Source: Vulcanimicrobiota bacterium
Lineage (GTDB): Bacteria > Vulcanimicrobiota > Vulcanimicrobiia > Eremiobacterales > Eremiobacteraceae
Assembly (NCBI GenBank): GCA_013290125.1
Contig: JABCYQ010000003.1
Coordinates: 1 to 64,000, forward strand
DNA: 64,000 nt
Direction: 5' to 3'
Shown piece by piece: positions 43,290 through 52,204 of the stretch (positions are counted from its first letter, which is position 1; each line of letters starts with the position of its first letter). The notes beneath the pieces are model-generated. The model searched no databases and was not told the origin of the DNA. It saw only the letters and a list, made by a program, of their open reading frames with translations. Both the position numbers and the translations under genes were made by a program.

Positions 43290-43377
43290 GGGCAAGCGTT
43301 GCTTGCCCTACTACGGGATTTGAGGCGGACCGTGAAGGTCCGCTCTACATTTCACCGGTGAAGGTCGGTTCTACATT
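43290..43377. repeat. Two further short hairpin/direct-repeat families
   Basis: GGGCAAGC / GTT / GCTTGCCC is a perfect hairpin at 43290-43308. GCGGACC / GTGAA / GGTCCGC follows at 43325-43343. The string GTGAAGGTCsGyTCTACATT occurs twice (43332 and 43358). These differ from the GGCCGAC family. A similar GGCGGAT hairpin lies at 46757-46775. Confidence 0.75.
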
Positions 43378-43381
43378 AATC

Positions 43382-44698
43382 ATGGAACCTCGCTGCATGC
43401 CACGATCGGATAAGATTCCGTCGCCCAAAGCGCGTCGCGCGCTCGGCCGATCGCTGCGCAAGCGGACGCCGCGTTCCGCCCACGCCGCCTGGCATCCCGG
43501 TTCGGATAGGCCGAACCCCGTCGATCTCATCAATGCGTCCAACCGCGGCCGCGTCGCGGCGCTCGTGCCGATCCGCACGCAGCGCATGCTGACATCCCCG
43601 TTCGCGTTCTTGCGCGGTGCCGCCACGGTGATGGCGGCAGATCTCGCGATCACCCCAAATACCGGATCGCTCGTGCAGACGGCCGGCGACAGTCACCTCG
43701 CCAACTTCGGCGCGTACCAAACTCCCGACCGCAATCTCGTCTTCGACGTCGACGATTTCGACGAGACGCTCCGCGCGCCATGGGAATGGGATGTCAAACG
43801 GCTCGCGGCCAGCGTCGCCGTCGCGGCGCGGCACATCGGATTGGGAGATAAAGCGGCGGCGAGATCCGCAGCTGCCGCGGCCGGCGCTTACCGTCTGCAC
43901 ATGGCCGACTGCGCCATGATGACCTCGCTGCAAGTCTGGAATTCCCGCGTGCGCGCCGAACTTCTGGAACGAGCGGCACGTCGCGCCAGGTCGGAACGGT
44001 CGACGATCGAGCGGCTCACCAAGCGCGCGGGCGATAGCCGGCGCATCATCGACGCGCCGCCGCTTCTCTACCACGACCGTGCGACGCGCGGCTACCTGGG
44101 CGAGATCCGCGATATCTTCGTGCGCTACCGCGAAACATTGCGCCCCGACATACGCGTGCTCATCGACCGATACCGGTTCGTTGACGCCGCGGTAAAAGTC
44201 GTCGGCGTGGGCAGCGTGGGCACGCGTTGTTCTCTTGCACTTCTTCTCGGCTCGCCTGAGGATGGAGTGCTGCTGCAAGTCAAAGAGGCCCGTGCATCGG
44301 TGCTCGAGCCGTATTCCAGGACGGCCCGATACGCAAATCAAGGCGAGCGCGTTGTCGCCGGCCAGCGCCTCATGCAGGCGATGCCCGACATCTTTTTGGG
44401 CTGGACGCAAGATGAAAGCGGACGTGACTACTACGTGCGGCACTTCCGTGATGTGAAGGCGTCGGCGGACGTCGACACAATGGACGCGGGCGATCTCATC
44501 GCGTACGCTGCGCTCTGCGGGCGCACGCTTGCGCGCGCGCACGCCCGCTCGGGCGATCCGTGCGTGATCGCCGGCTATCTCGGATCGGGAGGAGTCTTCG
44601 ACCGCGCCATCGCCACGTTTGCGCTGCGCTACGCCGACCAGACGGAACGCGACTTCGAAGTCTTCAAGAAGCGAGCGCGAACGCGACCGGGCCGTTAA
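43382..44698 (+). CDS. DUF2252 family protein (438 aa)
   Basis: Recognised by the phosphotransferase-like (APH/kinase fold) pattern of DUF2252: RMLTSPFAFLRGAATVMAAD, then GDSHLANFGAYQTPDRNLVFDVDDFDET, DVKRLAASVAV and, late in the protein, AYAALCGRTLARAHARSGD. The HxN and DFD motifs match catalytic and metal-binding positions of the kinase fold, but no substrate is known. ATG 43382 is used; ATG 43397 is possible, and an earlier GTG at 43358 lies inside a short repeat. It is convergent with the next gene. Confidence 0.85.
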   Translation: MEPRCMPRSDKIPSPKARRALGRSLRKRTPRSAHAAWHPGSDRPNPVDLINASNRGRVAALVPIRTQRMLTSPFAFLRGAATVMAADLAITPNTGSLVQTAGDSHLANFGAYQTPDRNLVFDVDDFDETLRAPWEWDVKRLAASVAVAARHIGLGDKAAARSAAAAAGAYRLHMADCAMMTSLQVWNSRVRAELLERAARRARSERSTIERLTKRAGDSRRIIDAPPLLYHDRATRGYLGEIRDIFVRYRETLRPDIRVLIDRYRFVDAAVKVVGVGSVGTRCSLALLLGSPEDGVLLQVKEARASVLEPYSRTARYANQGERVVAGQRLMQAMPDIFLGWTQDESGRDYYVRHFRDVKASADVDTMDAGDLIAYAALCGRTLARAHARSGDPCVIAGYLGSGGVFDRAIATFALRYADQTERDFEVFKKRARTRPGR

Positions 44699-44705
44699 GC
44701 CGGTA

Positions 44706-45257
44706 TCACGGGGAAATCGACGCGTTCGCGTACGCATCGCAGTTTCGAACGCCGACGGGCGAATCGGCGCCGCTCTTCGCCAGCCAGCATTGATCGAGCA
44801 GCGAGCAGTAGCACGTCTCGAGCCGCACGCGCGTTTGCAGCTCGGCCGCACGCGCCGCAAACGCGGCTGATTGCACGCGCGCAAGCGTGACGGCTTCTCC
44901 TGCGCGGATGACTTCGCCGGCGCCGAGTGAGCTCAACCCAGCCGAACTGCCGTGTTTGCTGACGTAGCCCAGCTGGCGAAGAGCTGAGGTCAGCGACGGT
45001 TGCGGCTTGCCGTCGATGAACAGCGTCGCGCTGCGGACGATCGCCGGACCGACGCCGACATTTTCGACGTCGAGCTGTATTCCGGTGTTCGAAGCGGTCG
45101 TCTTATAGGAAAGATACGGCCAGACGGTCACGCTCAATTGATTCGATATAACCCGGCCCTGGTAGATGGCGGCGCTCGCGGTGAGCGTGCTGATGAGCAG
45201 CGCGAAAAGAGCGATCATCAGATCGGTCCGCACGCCTTTCGGTTGCGATTGCGCCAT
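44706..45257 (-). CDS. Hypothetical single-span membrane protein (183 aa)
   Basis: One N-terminal helix (LMIALFALLISTLTASAAIY, about 13-32) is followed by a beta-rich region (QLDVENVGVGPAIVRSATLFIDGK) reminiscent of small periplasmic Ig-like domains. The C-terminus contains cysteines (CYCSLLDQC) that could pair in the periplasm. I do not recognise the family. It lies 26 nt downstream of the next lipoprotein gene and may be co-transcribed with it. Confidence 0.65.
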   Translation of the reverse strand: MAQSQPKGVRTDLMIALFALLISTLTASAAIYQGRVISNQLSVTVWPYLSYKTTASNTGIQLDVENVGVGPAIVRSATLFIDGKPQPSLTSALRQLGYVSKHGSSAGLSSLGAGEVIRAGEAVTLARVQSAAFAARAAELQTRVRLETCYCSLLDQCWLAKSGADSPVGVRNCDAYANASISP

Positions 45258-45283
45258 AGACTTTTAAGGCAGCTCCTAGACCG

Positions 45284-46738
45284 TCAGTAGCCCGCGCAAT
45301 GCGCCGGGAAGTCTTCCTTCTTCGATATGAGCGTCACCAGCGGATGCGAAATCCCGCCGGTGCCGTTCACCGGACTGAAGTTCAACGCGTTCAGCACCGC
45401 GTTGATGGCCTTCGTGATCGGCTGAGGAATCGAGTAGCCGATGCCGACGTTCATCGCGATGCCCAGATCCGCGCCATGACACATGACGCCGACAGCGCCT
45501 TGCTGCAACATCCCAAAGGAACTGGTATAGCCAAGATACGGCCCGGTGACAAAGCCGAAGGCGCCGACGCCCACGATGATCTTCGCTTGATAACTCACTT
45601 CGACCGCGTCAGGTCCGACGGCGATGCCGCTGATGGAATCGAGCAGGCTTTTGTTGGTCGTGAACGTCGTCGGCGCGCTGACGGACCACGAACCGTTGTC
45701 GTAGCCCATATTGAACGAGCCCGTGAACGACCAGTCACCGTCGGCAAGAAAAGTCGAGTTCTTCGACGTGAACGCCGACTTCACGATGAACGACTGGTGC
45801 AGCGTCATCGCGAACGGCGGATGGAGATTGATCGGCCAACTGATGTCGACGGGCACAAAAACCGGCGGTGTGTTCACGTTACCTTTGAGGCCGGTCGCAT
45901 CGCCTGCCTCATAGTGCACCGCAAGACCCGCCACGCCGTTCAATTGCACCGTCGCGGTCTTGACCGTACCGCCTGAGATCTTCAGATTGAAGTGCAGTGA
46001 CGGAGAACTCACTCTGATGACGACCAACGCCTTGATGATCGTGCCGCCGACATTGCGCTCGATCTTGATCCCTATGCCGCCACAGCAGAACGGCGTTACG
46101 TGGAAGTTGCTGATGTCGACCGGGGCGGGCGGCACCGCCGCGAGCGCGGCCGGCACGCCGAACGCGTTGCCATTTGGCTCGATCCTGAGCACTTGCACCG
46201 AGTTCGCCACGTCGTTCGGTCTGGTGGGCAGATACGATTGCGGAGATGCGCCGTCGATCGGCGCCTGCGGATAGTTCTGCGCGACGTAGGCGGTCATCGC
46301 GTTCAAGTCTATCGGCTGGTCGGTCGTGATATCCGCTTCCTTGATGAGGTCGGTGATCGCGATCGGACCGAGCGTGACGCTGAGATCGTTGCCGTTGCGC
46401 TGCACGCCCAGGACGCGCCCGACCGCCCGGCTCGTGAGGAACAGAACTTTTCCAGGCGCGACGTCCGCTGCGTGCGGCGCACTTGCGTCGAACGTCCACG
46501 TGAGGCCATCGGCGCTGACGTTGTGGACCGCTGCTGGACCGTTGTCGATCGTGACGACATCCGGCTGCAGCGTGACGTCTGTGGTACGCGACGGTGCCAA
46601 GCCGTAAAGCGACTCTGCGTCGCTGAGCGAGAGCTGCGGGCTCTGGCTAGTCGACGATTCGCTCTTCGCGCAGCCGCTGGAGACGAGCACGACGGCCGCA
46701 AGGATGATCGCGGAAGTGTGAGCGAGGATCTGGCGCAT
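45284..46738 (-). CDS. Hypothetical lipoprotein (484 aa)
   Basis: The start at 46738 (MRQILAHTSAIILAAVVLVSSGC) is chosen because AAGGGG is 7 nt upstream and the product then opens with a lipobox; ATG 46744 is too close. The mature protein is beta-rich, with Gly/Ser/Thr strands such as GSFNMGYDNGSWSVSAPTTF and two pairs of cysteines. No known domain is recognised. It is probably attached to the outer face of a membrane. Confidence 0.65.
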   Translation of the reverse strand: MRQILAHTSAIILAAVVLVSSGCAKSESSTSQSPQLSLSDAESLYGLAPSRTTDVTLQPDVVTIDNGPAAVHNVSADGLTWTFDASAPHAADVAPGKVLFLTSRAVGRVLGVQRNGNDLSVTLGPIAITDLIKEADITTDQPIDLNAMTAYVAQNYPQAPIDGASPQSYLPTRPNDVANSVQVLRIEPNGNAFGVPAALAAVPPAPVDISNFHVTPFCCGGIGIKIERNVGGTIIKALVVIRVSSPSLHFNLKISGGTVKTATVQLNGVAGLAVHYEAGDATGLKGNVNTPPVFVPVDISWPINLHPPFAMTLHQSFIVKSAFTSKNSTFLADGDWSFTGSFNMGYDNGSWSVSAPTTFTTNKSLLDSISGIAVGPDAVEVSYQAKIIVGVGAFGFVTGPYLGYTSSFGMLQQGAVGVMCHGADLGIAMNVGIGYSIPQPITKAINAVLNALNFSPVNGTGGISHPLVTLISKKEDFPAHCAGY

Positions 46739-46756
46739 GAACATGCCCCTTTCCGA

Positions 46757-46775
46757 GGCGGATTGTACATCCGCC
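46757..46775. repeat. Short perfect hairpin (GGCGGAT family)
   Basis: GGCGGAT / TGTAC / ATCCGCC, a 7-bp stem, lies just upstream of the lipoprotein ATG. It resembles the GCGGACC hairpin at 43325 and may belong to the same short-repeat family. Confidence 0.6.
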
Positions 46776-46883
46776 GCTCCACCGGTTTGCCCGCTATTTT
46801 CCGCCGCTTTTGATGGGACCTGTCCGGCTCTCGTCATTCGCGGGCACTATCGCCGATGTGCACGATCTGAACGCTCCAAGAAC

Positions 46884-46918
46884 ACAAAAACCCGAGATCC
46901 GTTGTGGATCACGGGTTT
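46884..46918 (-). terminator. Rho-independent terminator of tRNA-Val
   Basis: On the minus strand AAACCCGTGATCC / ACAAC / GGATCTCGGGTTT pairs with one mismatch and is followed by TTGTGTT. It starts 5 nt after the encoded CCA. Confidence 0.85.
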
Positions 46919-46923
46919 GGATA

Positions 46924-47027
<104 letters not shown>

Positions 47028-47107
47028 CCATCGCCTTCCGACGTGTCCCCGAACGTGTCCCAATCTCCTAGAATACTCGTCATTCTATCTGCCGCCTCGC
47101 GCTGTAG

Positions 47108-47800
47108 TCATGGCACCACTTTCGCGTGTACGTCAAGCGTCATTTTCGCCGAAGCGTGACCTAGCCGCTCCTGGACAACTTTCACTGGCATCCCGTCTGC
47201 AAGGCCAAGAGTTGCAGACGTGTGTCGCAAGTCGTGGAATCGCAACGGATTCAAATCAGCTAGATCGACTATCCGGCGCCACGTACTATGCAGAAAGTTG
47301 CGTCGATGCAACGGCTTGCCCTCAGTATTTGCAAATACCCACTCCGTTGCGATCTGTTTTAGCTGCAGTTCGTGATGCAGTCGAAGAATTCTCAGATCAC
47401 TATCGGAGAGCTCAACCCTTCTGTTGCGCTTGCCTTTTGGCGGGCGCAACTCAGTGACGCCTTTTTGGCGAGTCAAGGAGTGTGTGTGTGCGGCGGCCGT
47501 TTCGCGCGCCTCGCTGAGGTTCGGAACCAGCGCGGCCTGGATGCACACAATACGTCGCGCTCGCGCAGTTCCCTCACCTACCGAACATGCGAGGAATTCC
47601 TCGGCCTCTACCAAGTCAGCGCTCTCCCACAAGAGGATTGTAACGGTAGATCGCTCGGGTGACTTCAACCGTGTCATCCTCGTGTGCAACCTTATGCGCG
47701 ACCCGAGATTCGATGTGTCCACCGCGCGCCTCAAATGAAATTTGCACCGAAACGTTTCGACGGCGGAACAGCTGGTTAAAAGAGCATTGAAAAACGCCAC
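47108..47800 (-). pseudogene. Tyrosine recombinase (integrase) remnant 1
   Basis: The C-terminal catalytic part is readable: PPKGKRNRRVELSD, EGKPLHRRNFLHSTW, PLRFHDLRHTSATLGLADG and QERLGHASAKMTLDVHAKV. The DLRHT box and LGH are present. The nucleophilic Tyr expected in TLDVYxKV is His (codon CAC), and the N-terminal half has no recognisable core-binding domain, so the gene is dead. Its stop codon lies 80 bp from the att-like repeat in the tRNA, the usual int-att arrangement. Confidence 0.8.
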
Positions 47801-47848
47801 GTCTCGATTGAGGGTTTCCCCGCCTCGTCACGGCCGAGGGCTGAAACG

Positions 47849-48457
47849 ATGGACAAGCTGGCAATCATCTGGTTGAAACCAAAACCGCGTGAAGGCATGG
47901 AAATCGCGACAATCCGCCTGAGCCGCACCACCCTTCGAGCTTCCGGATGCGCGATCGGCGCGTATCCGTTGCCTTACCAACTTGAATATGACCTCGTTAC
48001 GGTCGGTGGTTTCGTTACGTCCCATCTCCATGTCGAGTCTCGCGGCGCGGACTGGAGCCGCGTGCTTGATCTTCATCGCCGAGGCGACGGCCGATGGTTT
48101 TGTAAAACGAAGGCATTGGGCGGCGTCGATCTTCCGGCAGCTGGCGGCGATATGTCGCTCATCACCGGAGCGCTAGATTGCGATCTTGGTCTCTCGCCGC
48201 TAACAAATTCCATGCCGATCCTGCGGCAGGGCGTGCACAAAGGCCGCGGAACGTTTGACTATCGCATGGCTTGGGTCGGAGTGCCGGAACTTACCGTGGT
48301 TCTTTCGAAACAGCGCTACGAATACTTGCGCAAGAGTAAAGGAGAACCGGTAGTTCGATTTTCATCCGGTAACTTTACCGCTGACCTTCGCGTCGACGGT
48401 CGCGGGATTGTTATCGACTACCCAGGCCTTGCGCATCAGGTTCATGCACGGACTTGA
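47849..48457 (+). CDS. DUF1089 putative glycolipid-binding protein (202 aa)
   Basis: Matches the family pattern: LPYQLEYDLVTVGGFVTSHLHVES, WSRVLDLHRRGDGRWFCKT, LDCDLGLSPLTNSMPILRQGVH and a final GIVIDYPGLAHQVH. The fold is a beta-barrel proposed to bind glycolipids; biochemical evidence is sparse. ATG 47897 is an alternative start closer to the family N-terminus. It is cargo between the two att-like repeats, with weaker codon bias and lower GC than the flanking core genes, consistent with transfer. Confidence 0.8.
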   Translation: MDKLAIIWLKPKPREGMEIATIRLSRTTLRASGCAIGAYPLPYQLEYDLVTVGGFVTSHLHVESRGADWSRVLDLHRRGDGRWFCKTKALGGVDLPAAGGDMSLITGALDCDLGLSPLTNSMPILRQGVHKGRGTFDYRMAWVGVPELTVVLSKQRYEYLRKSKGEPVVRFSSGNFTADLRVDGRGIVIDYPGLAHQVHART

Positions 48458-48482
48458 GCCTATTGATGGGTTAGACTTGGAT

Positions 48483-48552
48483 TCGCGTGTAAAGCGAGTG
48501 CTCTACCGCTAAGCTATTCGCCCGAACGCCTTATTTTACGGTGTTTTTCTCC
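48483..48552. repeat. 70-bp direct repeat, right copy (tRNA-Val 5' fragment)
   Basis: Holds a truncated tRNA-Val (acceptor 5' strand, D arm, anticodon loop) and the same 29 bp of upstream DNA. The one difference changes the anticodon to TAC. The 3' half of the tRNA is absent, so it is not functional. Confidence 0.85.
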
Positions 48553-48790
48553 TGGTCGCCTGTTGATGTAACCCAAAACGTAGCCCAATCCCCGACCGAT
48601 TTTGCACGATCTTTGCCGGCACGCTTTCCGCGAGGCTCAAAGTCGCACACGTGTTTCGTAAGTCGTGAAAGCGCAACGGTTTCAAATCGGCACGCTCAAC
48701 AATTTTCCGCAAGTCCGGTGTAGGAAGTTGTACCGCTGCAACGGATGGCCTTCCGTATCTGGTACCATCGAAATTGCCACAATCGGACCT
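48553..48790 (-). pseudogene. Tyrosine recombinase (integrase) remnant 2, frameshifted
   Basis: Two pieces of the same protein lie in different frames: DTEGHPLQRYNFLHRTCGKLL, then ERADLKPLRFHDLRNTCATLSLAES and AKIVQNRSG. They align with remnant 1 (EGKPLHRRNFLH and PLRFHDLRHTSATLGLADG). The segment holding LGH and the catalytic Tyr is deleted. It lies beside the right-hand 70-bp repeat exactly as remnant 1 lies beside the left one. Confidence 0.75.
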
Positions 48791-48813
48791 GGACAAGCAG
48801 GCGCGCCGACGAT

Positions 48814-49404
48814 ATGATCGTCAGCATGAGATTCTCGCTGGGCACCCTTGCGCTCGCTGGCGCAATGCAAACGATGGCTGCAACTGGCGGCGCCGCGCCC
48901 GCGACCGGCATGCGTGGCTCGACACCCGCAGTCGTGCGCAACGGTCAGCAGGACTTCGATTTTCTCGTCGGCCGCTGGAAGCTTCAGAATCGACGCCTCA
49001 AGCGTCCGCTCAGCGGATCCAACGAATGGTACGAATTCGCCGGCACGTCCGAAGCCCGAACGCTTTGGGGTGGTCGCGTCCTCTTGGAAGTCGTTCGGTT
49101 CGATATTCCGAACCACCCGATCGACGGATTGTCGCTCCACTACTACGACGCGCGAACGGGTCGTTGGAGCCAATATTGGTCGACCGCTTCGAACGGCCTT
49201 GACACCATTCCAAATGTTGGTTCTTTCAACGACCACGGCGTGGGTGTGCTCACCGATCATGAAACGTTTGCTGGGCGACCGATCATGAGCCGCTATCGCT
49301 GGACGCACACAGTGAACTCCGCCCGCTGGGAGCAAGCCTTCTCGCAAGACGGTGGCAAAACATGGGAAACGAATTGGACAACGGACTACGCGCGTCTGCC
49401 GTGA
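48814..49404 (+). CDS. Secreted DUF1579-like protein, copy 1 (196 aa)
   Basis: A hydrophobic leader (RFSLGTLALAGAMQTMAATGG) precedes a lipocalin-like domain beginning DFDFLVGRWKLQNRRLKRPL, with LSLHYYDARTGRWSQYW and a C-terminal WEQAFSQDGGKTWETNW. It resembles the DUF1579 group; function is unknown. ATG 48826 is equally possible as the start. The next gene is a tandem duplicate. Confidence 0.7.
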   Translation: MIVSMRFSLGTLALAGAMQTMAATGGAAPATGMRGSTPAVVRNGQQDFDFLVGRWKLQNRRLKRPLSGSNEWYEFAGTSEARTLWGGRVLLEVVRFDIPNHPIDGLSLHYYDARTGRWSQYWSTASNGLDTIPNVGSFNDHGVGVLTDHETFAGRPIMSRYRWTHTVNSARWEQAFSQDGGKTWETNWTTDYARLP

Positions 49405-49408
49405 TGCT

Positions 49409-49951
49409 TTGAGCGAGGTAGAAACTTCGACCGGACATCGCGACGGCCAACGTGATTTTGATTTTCTTTTCGGGGCGTGGACGGTCCATCATCGTCGGAT
49501 CAAGCACCCGTTGAGCGGGTCGTCTGAATGGTATGAGTTCGACGGGACGTCGGTAGAGAGACCGATCTGGGGCGGCAGAGCGAATCTCGAGGAACAGGAC
49601 CTCGACAGTCCGCTCGGATTTTTTCAAGGGCTAGCTCTTCGATTGTACGACGAAAAAGCCGCGAAATGGAGCATTTACTGGGGAACAGCGGCGGATGGGT
49701 TGACGACCATTCCGGTGGTTGGGTCGTTTACCGCTAGCGGCGTCGGCGAATTCTTCTCCCATGAGGAATATGAGAGCAAGAACATCATCGTCCGCTTTCT
49801 CTGGTCGCATGAGTCGATCGACCGATGCCGCTGGGAGCAAGCCTTTTCGGTTGACGGCGGAACGACATGGGAATCGAATTGGACCATGGATTTCAGGCGA
49901 ATCGCGCGAACCGGATCCTCAAAGCGCGCTGACGAGGGCAGCGACTGCTGA
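49409..49951 (+). CDS. DUF1579-like protein, copy 2 (about 180 aa, start uncertain)
   Basis: Aligns along its length with the preceding gene: DFDFLFGAWTVHHRRIKHPL, ALRLYDEKAAKWSIYWGTA and WEQAFSVDGGTTWESNW. It lacks a signal peptide. No ATG is available in frame; TTG 49409 is used here, while GTG 49352 would overlap copy 1 by 53 nt. The weak start suggests that the duplication cut off the original 5' end. The 3' end overlaps the convergent MocR gene by 33 nt. Confidence 0.6.
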   Translation: MSEVETSTGHRDGQRDFDFLFGAWTVHHRRIKHPLSGSSEWYEFDGTSVERPIWGGRANLEEQDLDSPLGFFQGLALRLYDEKAAKWSIYWGTAADGLTTIPVVGSFTASGVGEFFSHEEYESKNIIVRFLWSHESIDRCRWEQAFSVDGGTTWESNWTMDFRRIARTGSSKRADEGSDC

Positions 49952-51343
49952 CTTGATCTGAGATGCCGGAGTGGCTGCATAGCCGATGACGACGCCGTTC
50001 ATGGTGGGTTTACCATAGAAGTAGCTCGAGAGCGCCGGCGCGACTATGCCGCGCGCCGCCGCGCGTTTCGTGAAATCCGCGTCTCGGATGCTTTCGGGCA
50101 GATGCGCGACCAAATGGAGCCCGGTGCGCGAGTCGTCCACATGAAAATTAGAGCCAGCTAGTTCAGCCAACGCAACGCTCACTAGGTGGCGGCGCTCGTC
50201 GTACTTTTTGCGCATTTTCGTGATATGGCGACCAAGGTCCCCATTCTCCATGAATGTGGCGAGAGCGGCTTGTAGGATCGTGCTTGGGGCGCCGCCTACG
50301 ACTTCTTGAGCCGCTTCAAATACATGGCACAGCGAACGAGGAACGACGATATATGCGACGCGGATCGCGGGCGAAAGCACCTTGCTGAACGTGCCTACGT
50401 AGATGACGCGCTCTGCGTCGTCGAGCCCTTGGAGTGCCGGCTGCACGTGATCGGTATAGACGAACTCGCTGTCGTAGTCGTCTTCAACGATCCATGCATC
50501 ATGTCTCGCGGCCCAGTCGAGTAGCGCAAATCTGCGCTCGAGCGAAAGCACCGCTCCAGTCGGGTATTGGTGCGCCGGGGTGATATAGACGAGTTTCGCT
50601 CGTCTTCTTTGAAAAGACGCTACCTTGATTCCGCACTCGTCTACCGTAGCTGGAACGACATTCGCGCCGCTCGCTTGCAGCGTCGCGCGAATATTCGAGT
50701 AGCCTGGATCCTCGACGATCGCGGTGTCGTGCCCATTCAACATGACCTGCGCGATCAGCGAGAACGCGAACTGGGCACCGGCGGTGATTAGGACTTGACC
50801 CGGCGCGCAAACGATACCGCGCGTTTGCCTGAGTCGCCGCGCGATTGCTGCGCGCAACGGTTCGTGCCCGAGCGCGCCGGTATAGTCGAGCAATTGCGGC
50901 GTCCACGCCGCGACGTCGAAGCTACGCTTGAATTGTCTTGATGGGAAGGCGTCGAACGCAGGAACGCCCGGACGAAATGGAGCCACCCGATCCACGGTTT
51001 GGGCGAGTACGTGCGACGACAAAAAACTGAGCGCCGTTTCTGACGGCGTTATTTTGACTGTTCGCGACCTTGGTCGCGGCTTCGTCAACTTCTGAACGCC
51101 CGGCGCCACGAACGTACCGACGCCCCGCCTTGTCACCAAGTACCCTTCGGCGGTCAGTTGATCGAGTGCATCCAAGACGGTATTTCGCCCTAGGCCAAGA
51201 TGCGTCTGCAGGTCTCTGCTGGAAAGCACTCGCTCCCCGGGCAAAAGAGTTCCGGAGAGAATCGCCGCGCGCAGCGCTGACTCTAATTGACGATGCAGCG
51301 GCACCGGTGATTTCCGGTCGATGAAGATGCCGCGATTAGACAT
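49919..51343 (-). CDS. MocR/PdxR-type transcriptional regulator (GntR HTH fused to aminotransferase domain, 474 aa)
   Basis: An N-terminal GntR winged helix (residues about 12-80: LHRQLESALRAAILSGTLLPGERVLSSRDLQ) is linked to a class-I aminotransferase-like domain that binds pyridoxal phosphate, with the Schiff-base Lys in YVGTFSKVLSPAIRVAYIV. Such regulators sense PLP or amino compounds and often act on a divergent gene. The divergent neighbour here is the NIPSNAP gene, 59 nt away, which is the likely target. Confidence 0.92.
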   Translation of the reverse strand: MSNRGIFIDRKSPVPLHRQLESALRAAILSGTLLPGERVLSSRDLQTHLGLGRNTVLDALDQLTAEGYLVTRRGVGTFVAPGVQKLTKPRPRSRTVKITPSETALSFLSSHVLAQTVDRVAPFRPGVPAFDAFPSRQFKRSFDVAAWTPQLLDYTGALGHEPLRAAIARRLRQTRGIVCAPGQVLITAGAQFAFSLIAQVMLNGHDTAIVEDPGYSNIRATLQASGANVVPATVDECGIKVASFQRRRAKLVYITPAHQYPTGAVLSLERRFALLDWAARHDAWIVEDDYDSEFVYTDHVQPALQGLDDAERVIYVGTFSKVLSPAIRVAYIVVPRSLCHVFEAAQEVVGGAPSTILQAALATFMENGDLGRHITKMRKKYDERRHLVSVALAELAGSNFHVDDSRTGLHLVAHLPESIRDADFTKRAAARGIVAPALSSYFYGKPTMNGVVIGYAATPASQIKSAVAALVSAL

Positions 51344-51402
51344 AGTGGCCCCGAGGATTTGTACAAAAATGGACCTTCCCTGCTACCACCGATCTCGTTA
51401 TT

Positions 51403-52065
51403 ATGGACTCAATGCCGCAAAACGTCGTTGAGCTTCGTCAGTATACGCTTCACCCGGGTATGCGCGATACGTTGATCGATTTGTTCGACCGCGAGTTCGT
51501 CGAATCGCAAGAGGCGCTAGGGATGACGATCATCGGCCAATTTCGCGTTGCCGAAGATGCTGACCGATTCGTGTGGCTGCGAGGCTTCTCCGACATGCGG
51601 ACCCGTGCGTCGGCTTTGGCGGATTTTTACGGAGGCCCGGTTTGGCAAGCGCATAAGCGTTCAGCCAACGCCACGATGGTCGATTCCGACAACGTGCTGC
51701 TCCTGCGTCCGGCTCGCCGCGACTCAGGGTTTTCTGGACTCAATCGCGATAGGCTTCCTCTCGTCGGTGCTGAGAATCCCGGACGCCAAATATCCGCGGC
51801 TTTCTTCTTCTTCGACAGTCCCAGAGAAGTCGAGTTTGGAGAGCACTTCGAGAACGAGATCAAACCAAGGCTCGCCGAAAGCGGTGCTTCGGTCCTCGCG
51901 TCCTTCGTGACGGAAAAGACACCGAACAACTACCCGCTCTTGCCGATACGAGAAGGTGCGCACGCCTTCGTCGCGTTCGCGACCTTTGAGGGTCCCTCGT
52001 CTCGGTGGCCGAGTGCGTCCGAGGTTTGGACGCTTCTCCCGACCGCGCGCTCGCGGCTCCGGTGA
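51403..52065 (+). CDS. NIPSNAP-family protein (220 aa)
   Basis: Two ferredoxin-like (dimeric alpha-beta barrel) halves: NVVELRQYTLHPGMRDTLIDLF with WLRGFSDMRTRASALADFY, then ISAAFFFFDSPREVEFGEHF with HAFVAFATFEG. The family is common but has no settled bacterial function. Its promoter region is shared with the divergent MocR regulator. Confidence 0.85.
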   Translation: MDSMPQNVVELRQYTLHPGMRDTLIDLFDREFVESQEALGMTIIGQFRVAEDADRFVWLRGFSDMRTRASALADFYGGPVWQAHKRSANATMVDSDNVLLLRPARRDSGFSGLNRDRLPLVGAENPGRQISAAFFFFDSPREVEFGEHFENEIKPRLAESGASVLASFVTEKTPNNYPLLPIREGAHAFVAFATFEGPSSRWPSASEVWTLLPTARSRLR

Positions 52066-52204
52066 AAAGACGGGGTGGGTCGGCTCCGTTCGGCTGGATC
52101 GAACCGGTGGCTCTCCTACGGGCCACTCGCGAGGATCAACTCAGCGGGTCTTCACCCTATAAATTACTCCACGGATAACTAGAAAAAAGCTCCGAACCGC
52201 CACC

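Noticed and set aside
46739-46837. N-terminal extension of the 484-aa lipoprotein
   Set aside because: It would place 33 residues before the lipobox; ATG 46738 has a better-spaced ribosome-binding site.
47110-47738. Short plus-strand frames across the first integrase remnant
   Set aside because: They have no family signature, while the minus strand shows DLRHT and other recombinase motifs.
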